From the IMG/VR virus record IMGVR_UViG_3300037113_000050, positions 1 through 52,744 of that record: DNA of 52,744 nt. One strand, given 5' to 3'. Of this stretch, positions 1 through 5,068 are shown piece by piece. Origin of the DNA: a virus. The notes under the pieces were generated by a model that was not told the DNA's origin, searched no databases, and worked only from the letters and a program-made list of their open reading frames with translations. Position 1 is the first letter of the stretch, and each line of letters opens with the position of its first letter. Both the position numbers and the translations under genes were made by a program.

Positions 1-33
1 CCAACGCCGATTGTCTCCAGCAACTTGTTAGGC
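1..33 (+). repeat. Right half of an attC site, cut by the window edge
   Basis: The window opens inside an attC-like site. The right arm TTGTCTCCAGC (11-21) is followed by an R' box GTTAGGC (27-33), as in the complete sites further right. The left half is missing. If the molecule is circular it would be the partial site at 52713-52744, but the two arms are only weakly complementary. Confidence 0.6.
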
Positions 34-77
34 GGCTTTACGAGGCTCGCCAATCCGCTGCCGCTGCCAAAAAAGTG

Positions 78-314
78 ATGCAGGAAGCCGCTGAAAAACT
101 TGGACGCTGCGAAGGCTGCCACGGCGGCGATGACGAAGCAAGCGGGACTCGCTGCTACCAATCTCGCGAATTGGCGAAAGAAAAGTGGTGCGACATCTGC
201 AAAACCAAACTGCCGCTCTGGGAGGACTATCGGCACAAATCAAACATGGCTGGGGCTTCACTTCGGATGGTCTTAAAACACGCGCAATCTCTGCCGTCTA
301 ACGTAGAAAGCTGA
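78..314 (+). CDS. Cassette protein with two CxxC motifs (78 aa)
   Basis: First complete cassette ORF. A GTG at 75 directly precedes the ATG at 78, and the frame stays open leftwards through the attC right half, so a longer product read through the site is possible. The protein has CEGC near residue 12 and CDIC near residue 39, a likely zinc-binding pair, followed by a basic helix. Its last residues NVES and its stop are encoded by the next attC (R'' gives the N codon, the left arm AGCTGA gives the stop). No function is known; small Cys-rich proteins of this kind are common among integron cassettes and phage accessory genes. Confidence 0.6.
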   Translation: MQEAAEKLGRCEGCHGGDDEASGTRCYQSRELAKEKWCDICKTKLPLWEDYRHKSNMAGASLRMVLKHAQSLPSNVES

Positions 315-423
315 GCCACGGGCATCGTGAGCCAGCATAACCAAAGAAAGAAAATACAATGACTGAATCAAACATCCAAAACGACAAGGCGCAATGCCCG
401 TTGGCTCCGGCGACTTGTTCGGC
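296..423 (+). repeat. attC site B
   Basis: R'' GTCTAAC (296-302) and R' GTTCGGC (417-423) enclose inverted arms. Left GAGCCACGGGCATCG pairs with right CAATGCCCGTTGGCTC. The right arm has one extra T (TTGGCT against AGCCA), the kind of unpaired base that lets IntI recognise folded attC. Total 128 bp. A 26-codon ORF starts in the loop at 359. Confidence 0.85.
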
Positions 424-439
424 GAATCGAATTTTATGA
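359..439 (+). CDS. attC-spanning leader ORF (26 aa)
   Basis: ATG at 359 lies in the loop of attC B. The frame passes through the right arm and R' (peptide ..CPLAPATCSA..) and stops at TGA 437-439, overlapping the ATG of the next cassette ORF at 436 (ATGA). No Shine-Dalgarno is visible for the downstream gene, so termination-reinitiation is a plausible role. The same CPLAPATCSA frame is used at 52468 in a fused gene. Confidence 0.4.
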   Translation: MTESNIQNDKAQCPLAPATCSANRIL

Positions 440-717
440 AAACAGTCACAATACAAATCGGTAACTCGGACGATAAACTAACTCAAACCGAGTGGGCAGC
501 TTATGTGCTGATGATGCGGACAAACATCCTGCAACACTGCACCGCCGTCCAATTCTTCGGTGCTCCTGCAAACTGGGAGCGATGGCAAAACGTGGCGTGG
601 GTAGTCGTCTGCAAAGACGCCAAACTAGCCGCACTCAAAGCCGCAGTCACGGATGTGCGCTCAACTTTCAACCAAGACTCTGCCGCGTGGACAGAGGGTG
701 AGACTCAATTCGCCTAA
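436..717 (+). CDS. Cassette protein of unknown function (93 aa)
   Basis: Starts at the ATG overlapping the leader stop. An ATG at 394 in the same frame lies inside attC B and is a less likely start. The product is a compact mixed protein (MKTVTIQIGNSDDKLTQTEW..) with no motif I recognise. Its stop codon TAA is part of the following R'' box (GCCTAAC), so the cassette boundary provides the terminator codon. No promoter or SD precedes it. Confidence 0.6.
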   Translation: MKTVTIQIGNSDDKLTQTEWAAYVLMMRTNILQHCTAVQFFGAPANWERWQNVAWVVVCKDAKLAALKAAVTDVRSTFNQDSAAWTEGETQFA

Positions 718-760
718 CGAAAAAAGCTGAGCCACGGCCACTGTGACTCGGCGCAACCGA
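712..760 (+). repeat. attC left half without an adjacent right half
   Basis: R'' GCCTAAC (712-718) and left arm AGCTGAGCCACGGCC follow the 436 gene as in other sites. No matching right arm occurs within about 150 bp. The next right-half element is at 970-993 and its inner arm is not complementary (CTCATCGGCTC). Either the loop was expanded to about 280 bp or two sites recombined and lost material. Confidence 0.6.
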
Positions 761-769
761 AGAAAAACT

Positions 770-1168
770 ATGGCACAAGCAACATATCAAAAGCAGCGGG
801 TGATAGACGCCGCAACCAAAACGGCGACAAGCTATCGCGAGCAAATCATCGAACATTACCAGCGCGAAAAAGAGAGCAAAGAGAAACGAATCGTGGCCGC
901 GATGCAACCGCGCTGGTGGTGCGGCGCTTCGTGGTGCAACTGCGATGAGAAGCGGAAGGAACAGCGCTCATCGGCTCCGGCGATTTGTTCGGCAGCACGG
1001 GCGCGAATAGACGATTCTGTGCGGCAAGTCTGGATGGCATACCGAGACGCATCCGACGTGAGTGTGGACATGCTGACTGAACAAGACATGGAACTGTGGG
1101 GCATCGTGACTCGTCACGTGGCCATACAGGACAGGCTAAACGCCATGCTGCCGAACGACCGGAGCTAA
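770..1168 (+). CDS. Chimeric cassette protein read through an attC right half (132 aa)
   Basis: ATG at 770 follows an attC left half. The N-terminal part (residues 1-66) is helical and charged with a WWCGASWCNC cluster. Residues 67-75 (SSAPAICSA) are encoded by an attC right arm plus R' (970-993), in the same reading frame as CPLAPATCSA at two other sites. The C-terminal part (ARIDDSVRQVW.. to the end) resembles a separate small cassette protein. The likely origin is in-frame fusion of two cassettes across attC. The C-terminus LPNDRS and stop come from the next attC. A GTG at 743 is an alternative start. Confidence 0.5.
   Translation: MAQATYQKQRVIDAATKTATSYREQIIEHYQREKESKEKRIVAAMQPRWWCGASWCNCDEKRKEQRSSAPAICSAARARIDDSVRQVWMAYRDASDVSVDMLTEQDMELWGIVTRHVAIQDRLNAMLPNDRS
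970..993 (+). repeat. attC right half embedded in a coding region
   Basis: CGGCTCCGGCGATTT followed by R' GTTCGGC (987-993) matches the right halves of the complete sites but lies inside the 770-1168 ORF. No R'' occurs immediately to its left. Confidence 0.55.
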
Positions 1169-1261
1169 GGCATCCCGGACTAATGACTTATGAATGACCA
1201 AGAATCTTTACGGCAAACTGAAGGCGTCCAACCGGGATTGCCTTCAGCGACCTTGTTGGGC
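1150..1261 (+). repeat. attC site D
   Basis: R'' GCCGAAC (1150-1156) and R' GTTGGGC (1255-1261). Arms AGCTAAGGCATCCCGG and CCGGGATTGCCTTCAGC pair with one extra T on the right. The 112-bp site is nearly identical (about four differences) to attC K at 3268-3379. Confidence 0.87.
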
Positions 1262-1291
1262 ATAGCGATTAACGACATACAAATAAAATGA
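1190..1291 (+). CDS. attC-spanning leader ORF (33 aa)
   Basis: Starts at ATG 1190 in the attC D loop (MNDQESLRQTEGVQPG..) and reads through R'. Its TGA (1289-1291) overlaps the ATG of the next cassette ORF at 1288. The same leader in attC K (3308) is fused in frame to its downstream gene, which supports real translation of this frame. Confidence 0.42.
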   Translation: MNDQESLRQTEGVQPGLPSATLLGIAINDIQIK

Positions 1292-1506
1292 TAACTGCAA
1301 CCGAATGGCTAACTAGCCCCAACATCGCTCGGCGAGCAACCGAACAAGATTGCGTCGAATGGATAAAACAAATCCAAGCCGATGCGCTCCGTCACGCCGC
1401 CGACATAGCCGAGTCTTACGACAACGAATCTCATCATGGTAATGACACCATGACCAAACAAAACATCGCGTCAGAAATACGCGCCGCCGCCCTGACATCT
1501 TCGTGA
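1288..1506 (+). CDS. Cassette ORF of unknown function, 3' end probably replaced (72 aa)
   Basis: Begins at the ATG overlapping the leader stop (MITATEWLTSPNIARRATEQ..). The body looks like a small helical protein with DIAESYDNESHHGND. Its last residues are read out of frame from a fragment of the 3308 gene family that begins near 1488, and no attC follows its stop. The original C-terminus and attC were therefore probably lost in a fusion. The 5' non-coding sequence ATAGCGATTAACGACATAC (1262-1280) is identical to that of the cassette at 3959. Confidence 0.45.
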   Translation: MITATEWLTSPNIARRATEQDCVEWIKQIQADALRHAADIAESYDNESHHGNDTMTKQNIASEIRAAALTSS

Positions 1507-1675
1507 TAATCTCCGCGCCAGAAAACGCGACCGATGCGGAACTGCAATCACTGGCAGAAATCGAGGCAATGCAGAAAACCTACCTGTGGTCAAAAAAACA
1601 AGTGCGGCCCAACATAAAAGCTGAGCCGCCGCCTGTGAGCGGTGGTGAGGCGCAAAGGAAACATCCAAATGAGTA
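1494..1675 (+). pseudogene. Headless copy of the 3308 cassette gene
   Basis: From DIFVIISAPENATDAELQSL onward this fragment matches residues 39-76 of the gene at 3308-3598 with only a few changes (for example MAKTYIW against MQKTYLW). It has no start of its own, because the 5' part has been replaced by the 1288 ORF. The frame then runs through the left half of attC F to a TAA at 1673-1675. It is a decayed duplicate, not a functional gene by itself. Confidence 0.65.
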
Positions 1676-1728
1676 ACGACATCCAAACGGACAGCAATAA
1701 GGCGGTTGCCTCCGGCGATTGGTTAGAG
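1607..1728 (+). repeat. attC site F
   Basis: R'' GCCCAAC (1607-1613), left arm AGCTGAGCCGCCGCC, right arm AAGGCGGTTGCCTCCGGCG, R' GTTAGAG (1722-1728). The R' has a non-consensus last base. Total 122 bp. Confidence 0.78.
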
Positions 1729-1974
1729 CCAGCCGTCAAATCCATGAAGAACAGATTAAGTGATACAATCTTTTGTAGTGACATGGCTAAAATACCGAAT
1801 GCGCCGGACTGCTGTGCGTCCTGTCACGAGGACTGGAATGAAGGATATGACAACCCTGAATGGCGGGAACCGGATAAAACCATTCCGCACAAATACTGCC
1901 TATGCTGTGCGATGCGCTTATTTGCAGAAACGCAGGCTGGCTCTAACATAAAAGCTGACGCAAGCCGCACCTGA
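1669..1974 (+). CDS. Cassette protein with CxxC pairs, N-terminus encoded by attC (101 aa)
   Basis: ATG 1669 lies in the loop of attC F. The frame crosses the right arm and R' (..VASGDWLEP..) and continues into the cassette without a stop, so about 20 N-terminal residues are attC-derived. An internal ATG at 1744 could give a shorter product. The body has CCASC and CLCCA motifs separated by about 35 residues with H and D residues between, typical of a small zinc-binding protein. Function unknown. It ends inside attC G. Confidence 0.6.
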   Translation: MSNDIQTDSNKAVASGDWLEPAVKSMKNRLSDTIFCSDMAKIPNAPDCCASCHEDWNEGYDNPEWREPDKTIPHKYCLCCAMRLFAETQAGSNIKADASRT

Positions 1975-2049
1975 CGCATGAAACAACCACAAAACCGAAG
2001 CGAACAACTCGCAGCGCCAACCGTCATTGGCTCCGGCGACTTGATAGGC
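1941..2049 (+). repeat. attC site G (degenerate)
   Basis: R''-like CTCTAAC (1941-1947), AGCTGACGC left arm, right arm CATTGGCTCCGGCGACTT and R'-like GATAGGC (2043-2049, T to A in the core). Arm pairing is weaker than in its neighbours, so it may be a decayed or inactive site. Confidence 0.62.
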
Positions 2050-2058
2050 CACGGCTGA
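1978..2058 (+). CDS. attC-spanning leader ORF (26 aa)
   Basis: ATG 1978 is four bases after the stop of the preceding gene. It reads through the attC G right arm in the IGSGDL frame and stops at 2056-2058, 26 bases before the next ATG (2085). Coupling is less tight than at other sites. Confidence 0.3.
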   Translation: MKQPQNRSEQLAAPTVIGSGDLIGHG

Positions 2059-2084
2059 TAATCTGGACACACTAAACGACAAAT

Positions 2085-2294
2085 ATGAAAACAAACAAAC
2101 AAACGAAATCGGTCAAACCAATCCCGAAACCAAACTTTGTCAATAAATGCGAAGGCTGGTCTTTCGACTATGGCTTCGTCAGCGACATCGCCGAAGAATG
2201 CCGAAAGCTCGACGAGGACTTTGCGCCAAGCATGGAAGGCGTGGACGATGTGCTGAAAGTGCTTAAAAAACGCGGTCATATCGTAGTGGCCTAA
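2085..2294 (+). CDS. Cassette protein of unknown function (69 aa)
   Basis: Lys-rich N-terminus (MKTNKQTKSVKPIPKPN..) followed by an acidic helical region ending GVDDVLKVLKKRGHIVVA. The TAA stop is inside R'' of attC H. There is no SD, but AAACGACAAAT precedes the ATG. No family recognised. Confidence 0.6.
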   Translation: MKTNKQTKSVKPIPKPNFVNKCEGWSFDYGFVSDIAEECRKLDEDFAPSMEGVDDVLKVLKKRGHIVVA

Positions 2295-2388
2295 CATCCG
2301 AAGCTGAGCCATGACGCCACAAGAGACATCCAACCGCGAAGCGGAACTGACCGCGCCACCGCGCATTGGCTCCAGCGCCTTGTTCGGC
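2289..2388 (+). repeat. attC site H
   Basis: R'' GCCTAAC (2289-2295), left arm AGCTGAGCCATGACGC, right arm GCGCATTGGCTCCAGCG, R' GTTCGGC (2382-2388). The loop AACCGCGAAGCGGAACTGAC is shared with attC I. Confidence 0.87.
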
Positions 2389-2394
2389 GGATAA
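2311..2394 (+). CDS. attC-spanning leader ORF (27 aa)
   Basis: ATG 2311 in the left arm of attC H. It reads MTPQETSNREAELTAPPRIG.. through R' and stops with TAA 2392-2394, one base before the next ATG (2396). The arrangement TAA-T-ATG suits reinitiation. Confidence 0.4.
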   Translation: MTPQETSNREAELTAPPRIGSSALFGG

Positions 2395-2395
2395 T

Positions 2396-2608
2396 ATGAC
2401 AACTCAAAATACATGGCCAAACGGAGTCCGTCACGCGATGCACCAAAGCGACCACGAATCGTGGAACGCTCGAAACTATCCCGGCACAAGGCAACTCTGC
2501 TCAAAATGCGGCGAACCGACCGAACGATGCGAGGAAGATGCCATCTGGAACGATGACGGCGAACCTCTTTGTTCATCGTGCGCATATCCGCCTAACGACC
2601 GCGCATGA
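2396..2608 (+). CDS. Cassette protein with a zinc-ribbon pattern (70 aa)
   Basis: MTTQNTWPNGVRHAMHQSD.. followed by CSKCGEPTERCEED..EPLCSSC, a four-cysteine zinc-ribbon-like arrangement often seen in small accessory proteins. The C-terminus PPNDRA and stop are encoded by R'' and the left arm of attC I, and the TGA overlaps the next leader ATG (2605-2608, ATGA). The same PNDRA ending occurs in the 34-aa gene before the C5 methyltransferase at 44859. Confidence 0.62.
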   Translation: MTTQNTWPNGVRHAMHQSDHESWNARNYPGTRQLCSKCGEPTERCEEDAIWNDDGEPLCSSCAYPPNDRA

Positions 2609-2688
2609 GCCACGGCGCGAATAACGACGTGAACCGCGAAGCGGAACTGACAGCGCCCACGCGCATTGGCTCCGGCGACTTGTTAGGC
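2590..2688 (+). repeat. attC site I
   Basis: R'' GCCTAAC (2590-2596), left part GACCGCGCATGAGCCACGG, right arm GCGCATTGGCTCCGGCGAC, R' GTTAGGC (2682-2688). 99 bp. The left half is almost identical to the minus-strand attC in front of the C5 methyltransferase. Confidence 0.88.
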
Positions 2689-2700
2689 AGCAAAACGTGA
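2605..2700 (+). CDS. attC-spanning leader ORF (31 aa)
   Basis: ATG 2605 overlaps the stop of the preceding gene (ATGA). It reads MSHGANNDVN.. through the right arm as RIGSGDLLG and stops at 2698-2700, 15 bases before ATG 2716. The methyltransferase at 44862 begins with the counterpart of this leader (MSHAAPTTPA..IGVGSVRLLG), there fused in frame. Confidence 0.42.
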   Translation: MSHGANNDVNREAELTAPTRIGSGDLLGSKT

Positions 2701-2715
2701 ACTGACATAAAATCT

Positions 2716-3045
2716 ATGAAAGCAAAAGTCTCAAGTCTGTATCGGAACGGCAGAAACCTTCCGACAAACAAAGTATCCGGCACTGCCGAAGGCGACCTAA
2801 ACCTAGCCGTGAGCAAGCATCCTGTGACTGGACGTTGCACGCATGAAGCCTGCGTGCTGAATGATGACGGTCACTCACTTCTACCAGACCTGTATGATGT
2901 GACGTGCGTATCAATCTCCGCCGCCGGATTCCGGCTGCGCGGAATAGAAATAAAATCTGGTCGTGAGGTCTCACAAGAATGGTGGTGTATGCCAATGCTG
3001 CCTAACGTGGAGGTCAGCCACCGCCGGGCTGACGTAACCAAATGA
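2716..3045 (+). CDS. Cassette protein of unknown function (109 aa)
   Basis: The longest simple cassette protein (MKAKVSSLYRNGRNLPTNKV..). It looks like a beta-rich globular domain, with KHPVTGRCTHEACVLNDDGH in the middle and a C-terminal LPNVEVSHRRADVTK tail encoded entirely by attC J. Its TGA overlaps the next leader start (3042-3045). No family assigned. Confidence 0.62.
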   Translation: MKAKVSSLYRNGRNLPTNKVSGTAEGDLNLAVSKHPVTGRCTHEACVLNDDGHSLLPDLYDVTCVSISAAGFRLRGIEIKSGREVSQEWWCMPMLPNVEVSHRRADVTK

Positions 3046-3089
3046 AACTGACGCGGCCAACGGCGGTTGGCTGCACCGATTTGTTAGGC
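3000..3089 (+). repeat. attC site J
   Basis: R'' GCCTAAC (3000-3006), left arm GTCAGCCACCGCCG, right arm CGGCGGTTGGCTGCACCG with one extra T, R' GTTAGGC (3083-3089). 90 bp, with a very good palindrome. Confidence 0.88.
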
Positions 3090-3098
3090 GATATATGA
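3042..3098 (+). CDS. attC-spanning leader ORF with ATGA overlaps at both ends (18 aa)
   Basis: The start ATG (3042) overlaps the stop of the upstream cassette gene, and the stop TGA (3096-3098) overlaps the ATG of the downstream gene (3095). The 18 codons (MKLTRPTAVGCTDLLGDI) run through the attC right arm and R'. This is the clearest case of an attC leader linking translation of two successive cassettes. Confidence 0.48.
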   Translation: MKLTRPTAVGCTDLLGDI

Positions 3099-3286
3099 CA
3101 TACGAATCATGGGAAGATGAAATAGAACGTAGCGGCTGGTCTTTTGGACTCAGCACGCAAAAACAAATGCTGGCTGACTGGCGAACCGACCGCGCCGAGT
3201 GGCGTGCCGCTCTAAAAGAATCACGGCAAGAAATCGCCCGCCTGAAAGAAAGCTCGAAACCAATATCGCCTAACGCCGGGAGCTAA
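3095..3286 (+). CDS. Cassette protein, small helical (63 aa)
   Basis: MTYESWEDEIERSGWSFGL.. then a long amphipathic helix rich in E, R and W (ADWRTDRAEWRAALKESRQE..). It resembles short coiled-coil accessory proteins of phages. The C-terminal SPNAGS and stop come from attC K. Function unknown. Confidence 0.6.
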   Translation: MTYESWEDEIERSGWSFGLSTQKQMLADWRTDRAEWRAALKESRQEIARLKESSKPISPNAGS

Positions 3287-3379
3287 GGCATCCCGGACTA
3301 ATGACTTATGAATGACCAAGAATCTTTACGGAAAACTGAAGGCGTCCAACCGGGATTGCCTTCAGCGACCTTGTTGGGC
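3268..3379 (+). repeat. attC site K
   Basis: R'' GCCTAAC (3268-3274), arms AGCTAAGGCATCCCGG and CCGGGATTGCCTTCAGC, R' GTTGGGC (3373-3379). Near-duplicate of attC D, implying a recent cassette duplication. Confidence 0.88.
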
Positions 3380-3598
3380 CGCACGGTCGAATGGGAAATC
3401 GTCCTGAGCGGCGGACACCCTGACATCTTTGTGATAATCTCCGCGCCAGAAAACGCGACCGATGCGGAACTGCAATCACTAGCAGAAATCGAGGCAATGG
3501 CAAAAACCTACATCTGGTCGAAAAAACGAGTGCGGCCCAACGACGCGCTATGCCATCCCGCATCTGCGGTGCGGCATTCCACGGGCGCTACCGATTAA
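3308..3598 (+). CDS. Cassette protein with attC-encoded N-terminus (96 aa)
   Basis: The leader frame of attC K (MNDQESLRKTEGVQPGLPSA..) continues directly into the cassette: RTVEWEIVLSGGHPDIFVIISAPENATDAELQ.. The body looks like a small alpha/beta domain. It is the intact form of the family whose headless copy lies at 1494-1675. The C-terminal about 20 residues are read from attC L and may be non-functional tail. No function known. Confidence 0.6.
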   Translation: MNDQESLRKTEGVQPGLPSATLLGRTVEWEIVLSGGHPDIFVIISAPENATDAELQSLAEIEAMAKTYIWSKKRVRPNDALCHPASAVRHSTGATD

Positions 3599-3641
3599 AC
3601 GGACGCGGCCAATAGGGATTGGCATCAGCAACTTGTTAGAT
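3535..3641 (+). repeat. attC site L
   Basis: R'' GCCCAAC (3535-3541), left arm GCTATGCCATCCCGC, right arm TAGGGATTGGCATCAGC with an extra T, R' GTTAGAT (3635-3641). 107 bp. No ATG-started leader crosses this site. Confidence 0.78.
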
Positions 3642-3670
3642 GCCGAATCAACGACAACCAAATAAAAAAT

Positions 3671-3871
3671 ATGGGACAAGCCAAAAGACGCGGAACATAC
3701 GAGCAACGCCGCCAAGCGGCAATCGCACGAACAATGCCGACATCATCGCCTGAAACGATGAACGCGGCATATAAACAGCCACGCCGCCCCATGCGACGCG
3801 GGAACATGATAATGGCTGCCGCGATGCTGAGAGCAATGGCGTGGTCGGTGCCGCCCCGCCGAGGCATCTAA
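3671..3871 (+). CDS. Cassette protein, basic, MGQAKRRG-type (66 aa)
   Basis: Begins MGQAKRRGTYEQRRQAAIAR.., a start seen in many short basic proteins of phages and cassettes. The rest is Arg- and Met-rich. The high positive charge suggests nucleic-acid binding, but this is inference. The stop TAA lies in R'' of attC M. Confidence 0.6.
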   Translation: MGQAKRRGTYEQRRQAAIARTMPTSSPETMNAAYKQPRRPMRRGNMIMAAAMLRAMAWSVPPRRGI

Positions 3872-3958
3872 CGCTCAAGCTGAGCCAAGCCGCCAATGAA
3901 AACTCAAGAAAAACAGATGGACGCACGCGGCGGCTTTGGCTCCGGCGACTTGTTAGGC
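3866..3958 (+). repeat. attC site M
   Basis: R'' ATCTAAC (3866-3872), left arm AGCTGAGCCAAGCCGCC, right arm GGCGGCTTTGGCTCCGGCG with one extra T, R' GTTAGGC (3952-3958). 93 bp; among the best palindromes of the array. Confidence 0.88.
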
Positions 3959-3985
3959 ATAGCGATTAACGACATACGAATATGA
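3896..3985 (+). CDS. attC-spanning leader ORF (29 aa)
   Basis: ATG 3896 in the attC M loop. It reads MKTQEKQMDARGG.. through the right arm as FGSGDLLG, and its TGA (3983-3985) overlaps ATG 3982 of the next gene. Same layout as at attC B, D and J. Confidence 0.42.
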   Translation: MKTQEKQMDARGGFGSGDLLGIAINDIRI

Positions 3986-4173
3986 CATTCAAAAGATTCA
4001 GCAAACTTTGGGATACCTTTGTGACCAATCGGCCAAAGGCATCAAATCAAACTCCGCTTGCGGAACATAAGATGAACGAAGCGACATCAACCGCGCTCAT
4101 AGAATACGCGAACGGCGACAAATCAAAAATCAACGCAGTCCGCAAAAAGCTAAACCGCCGCCGCGATGCCTAA
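3982..4173 (+). CDS. Last clear cassette protein (63 aa)
   Basis: MTFKRFSKLWDTFVTNRPKA.. with a Lys/Arg-rich C-terminus KKLNRRRDA. The ATG overlaps the leader stop. Its TAA is inside an R''-like GCCTAAC (4168-4174), but no left arm, right arm or R' follows. This is therefore the end of the recognisable array, with a truncated or decayed last attC. Function unknown. Confidence 0.58.
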   Translation: MTFKRFSKLWDTFVTNRPKASNQTPLAEHKMNEATSTALIEYANGDKSKINAVRKKLNRRRDA

Positions 4174-4190
4174 CAACAGAATATGAGTCT

Positions 4191-4454
4191 ATGGCATCAT
4201 TCTTTAAACATCGTAACCAACGGCAGGACAAGCGGAAACGACAATTAGAAAAGTTGAAGCGCTGGCGAGAAGCAAAGGCGCGAAAGCATCAAGAAGCCAT
4301 TTCCGCCGGTTGGTTGCCTGAGCCACGTTTTATCCGGTCGTATCTCTACGAATACGGTATCCGCAATGTCGTCACCGGAGAAACCCATTGGCGAACACTG
4401 ACCAGCGCAAGGCAGGCGTCAAAGGCGTTGGGTCTGATAATGAAATTCATTTAA
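4191..4454 (+). CDS. Small basic protein at the array/phage boundary (87 aa)
   Basis: MASFFKHRNQRQDKRKRQLE.. is a highly basic coiled-coil-like N-terminus, followed by WLPEPRFIRSYLYEYGIRNV and a C-terminal helix. It follows the truncated R'' at 4168 and meets the minus-strand gene 4451-5065 tail to tail, with their stop codons sharing the bases TTAA. It could be the last cassette or a native phage gene. No family recognised. Confidence 0.55.
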   Translation: MASFFKHRNQRQDKRKRQLEKLKRWREAKARKHQEAISAGWLPEPRFIRSYLYEYGIRNVVTGETHWRTLTSARQASKALGLIMKFI

Positions 4455-5065
4455 TGCGGGATTGACGCTGGAGCCAGCACACCATTTTGCACCTGCCATC
4501 CAGCCTGATACTGTTTACACAGTTCTTGCATCGGCAGCAAATCCGCAGGCGTGTGCGCGTTCCATATCGGGCCACCGGCAATTTTCACAGTCGCCCATGC
4601 GGCGTTGCGCTGGAACCAGTTCGCGCCTAGGTCTTGCAGGTCTTGCAACAGTTGCCAGTCAGTTTCCGCTTTAGACTTGAGCTGGCAGCAATACCCCTTG
4701 TCGTGCCGTATCCATGCGGCGGAATATTGGCCTATCTTCGGTAGGAACGCATCCAACCAATCGCCACCATCGCTATCCGTCATACCGCTGCGGTAGTCCG
4801 TCGTCCAGACCGGCAGATTCATCATGTCGTCAAGTGTTCCAGCACTAGACGGGGGGATGATTTCAAACGTGCCGTCTGGATTCAGAGCGGCGAACGGCAA
4901 CGTGATGATCCAGTCGTCCGGCGCTGTTTGCAGCGTGTCTGGATACGCCATTGTCGCCGACGTATAGACGAATTTCTGGCACGGATTCCCGGCAACCAGC
5001 CGCTGTCCCTTTATGGCAACAGTGGCTTTCGCCATTCGTTTATCGGCTGATTGCCGGAAGTTCAT
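4451..5065 (-). CDS. Hypothetical phage protein, last late gene (204 aa)
   Basis: Last gene of the long leftward late operon. AAAGGATTT upstream of the ATG is a reasonable SD inside the end of the preceding gene. The sequence is Trp-rich with patches such as LPVWTTDYRSGM and ANWFQRNAAWATVKIAGG, suggesting a beta-rich fold, and has no signal peptide. Its position after the lysis genes suggests a lysis or host-interaction role, but nothing in the sequence identifies it. Confidence 0.6.
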   Translation of the reverse strand: MNFRQSADKRMAKATVAIKGQRLVAGNPCQKFVYTSATMAYPDTLQTAPDDWIITLPFAALNPDGTFEIIPPSSAGTLDDMMNLPVWTTDYRSGMTDSDGGDWLDAFLPKIGQYSAAWIRHDKGYCCQLKSKAETDWQLLQDLQDLGANWFQRNAAWATVKIAGGPIWNAHTPADLLPMQELCKQYQAGWQVQNGVLAPASIPH

Positions 5066-5068
5066 TGG

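Noticed and set aside
1824-2585. Long minus-strand open frame (253 codons) across several cassettes
   Set aside because: It runs antisense to four cassette ORFs and three attC sites, contains repeated NKxxEPM-like translations of attC arms and has no start signal.
4168-4174. GCCTAAC after the last cassette as a complete attC
   Set aside because: No AGCTGAGCC-like arm, right arm or R' follows; treated as a truncated array end.
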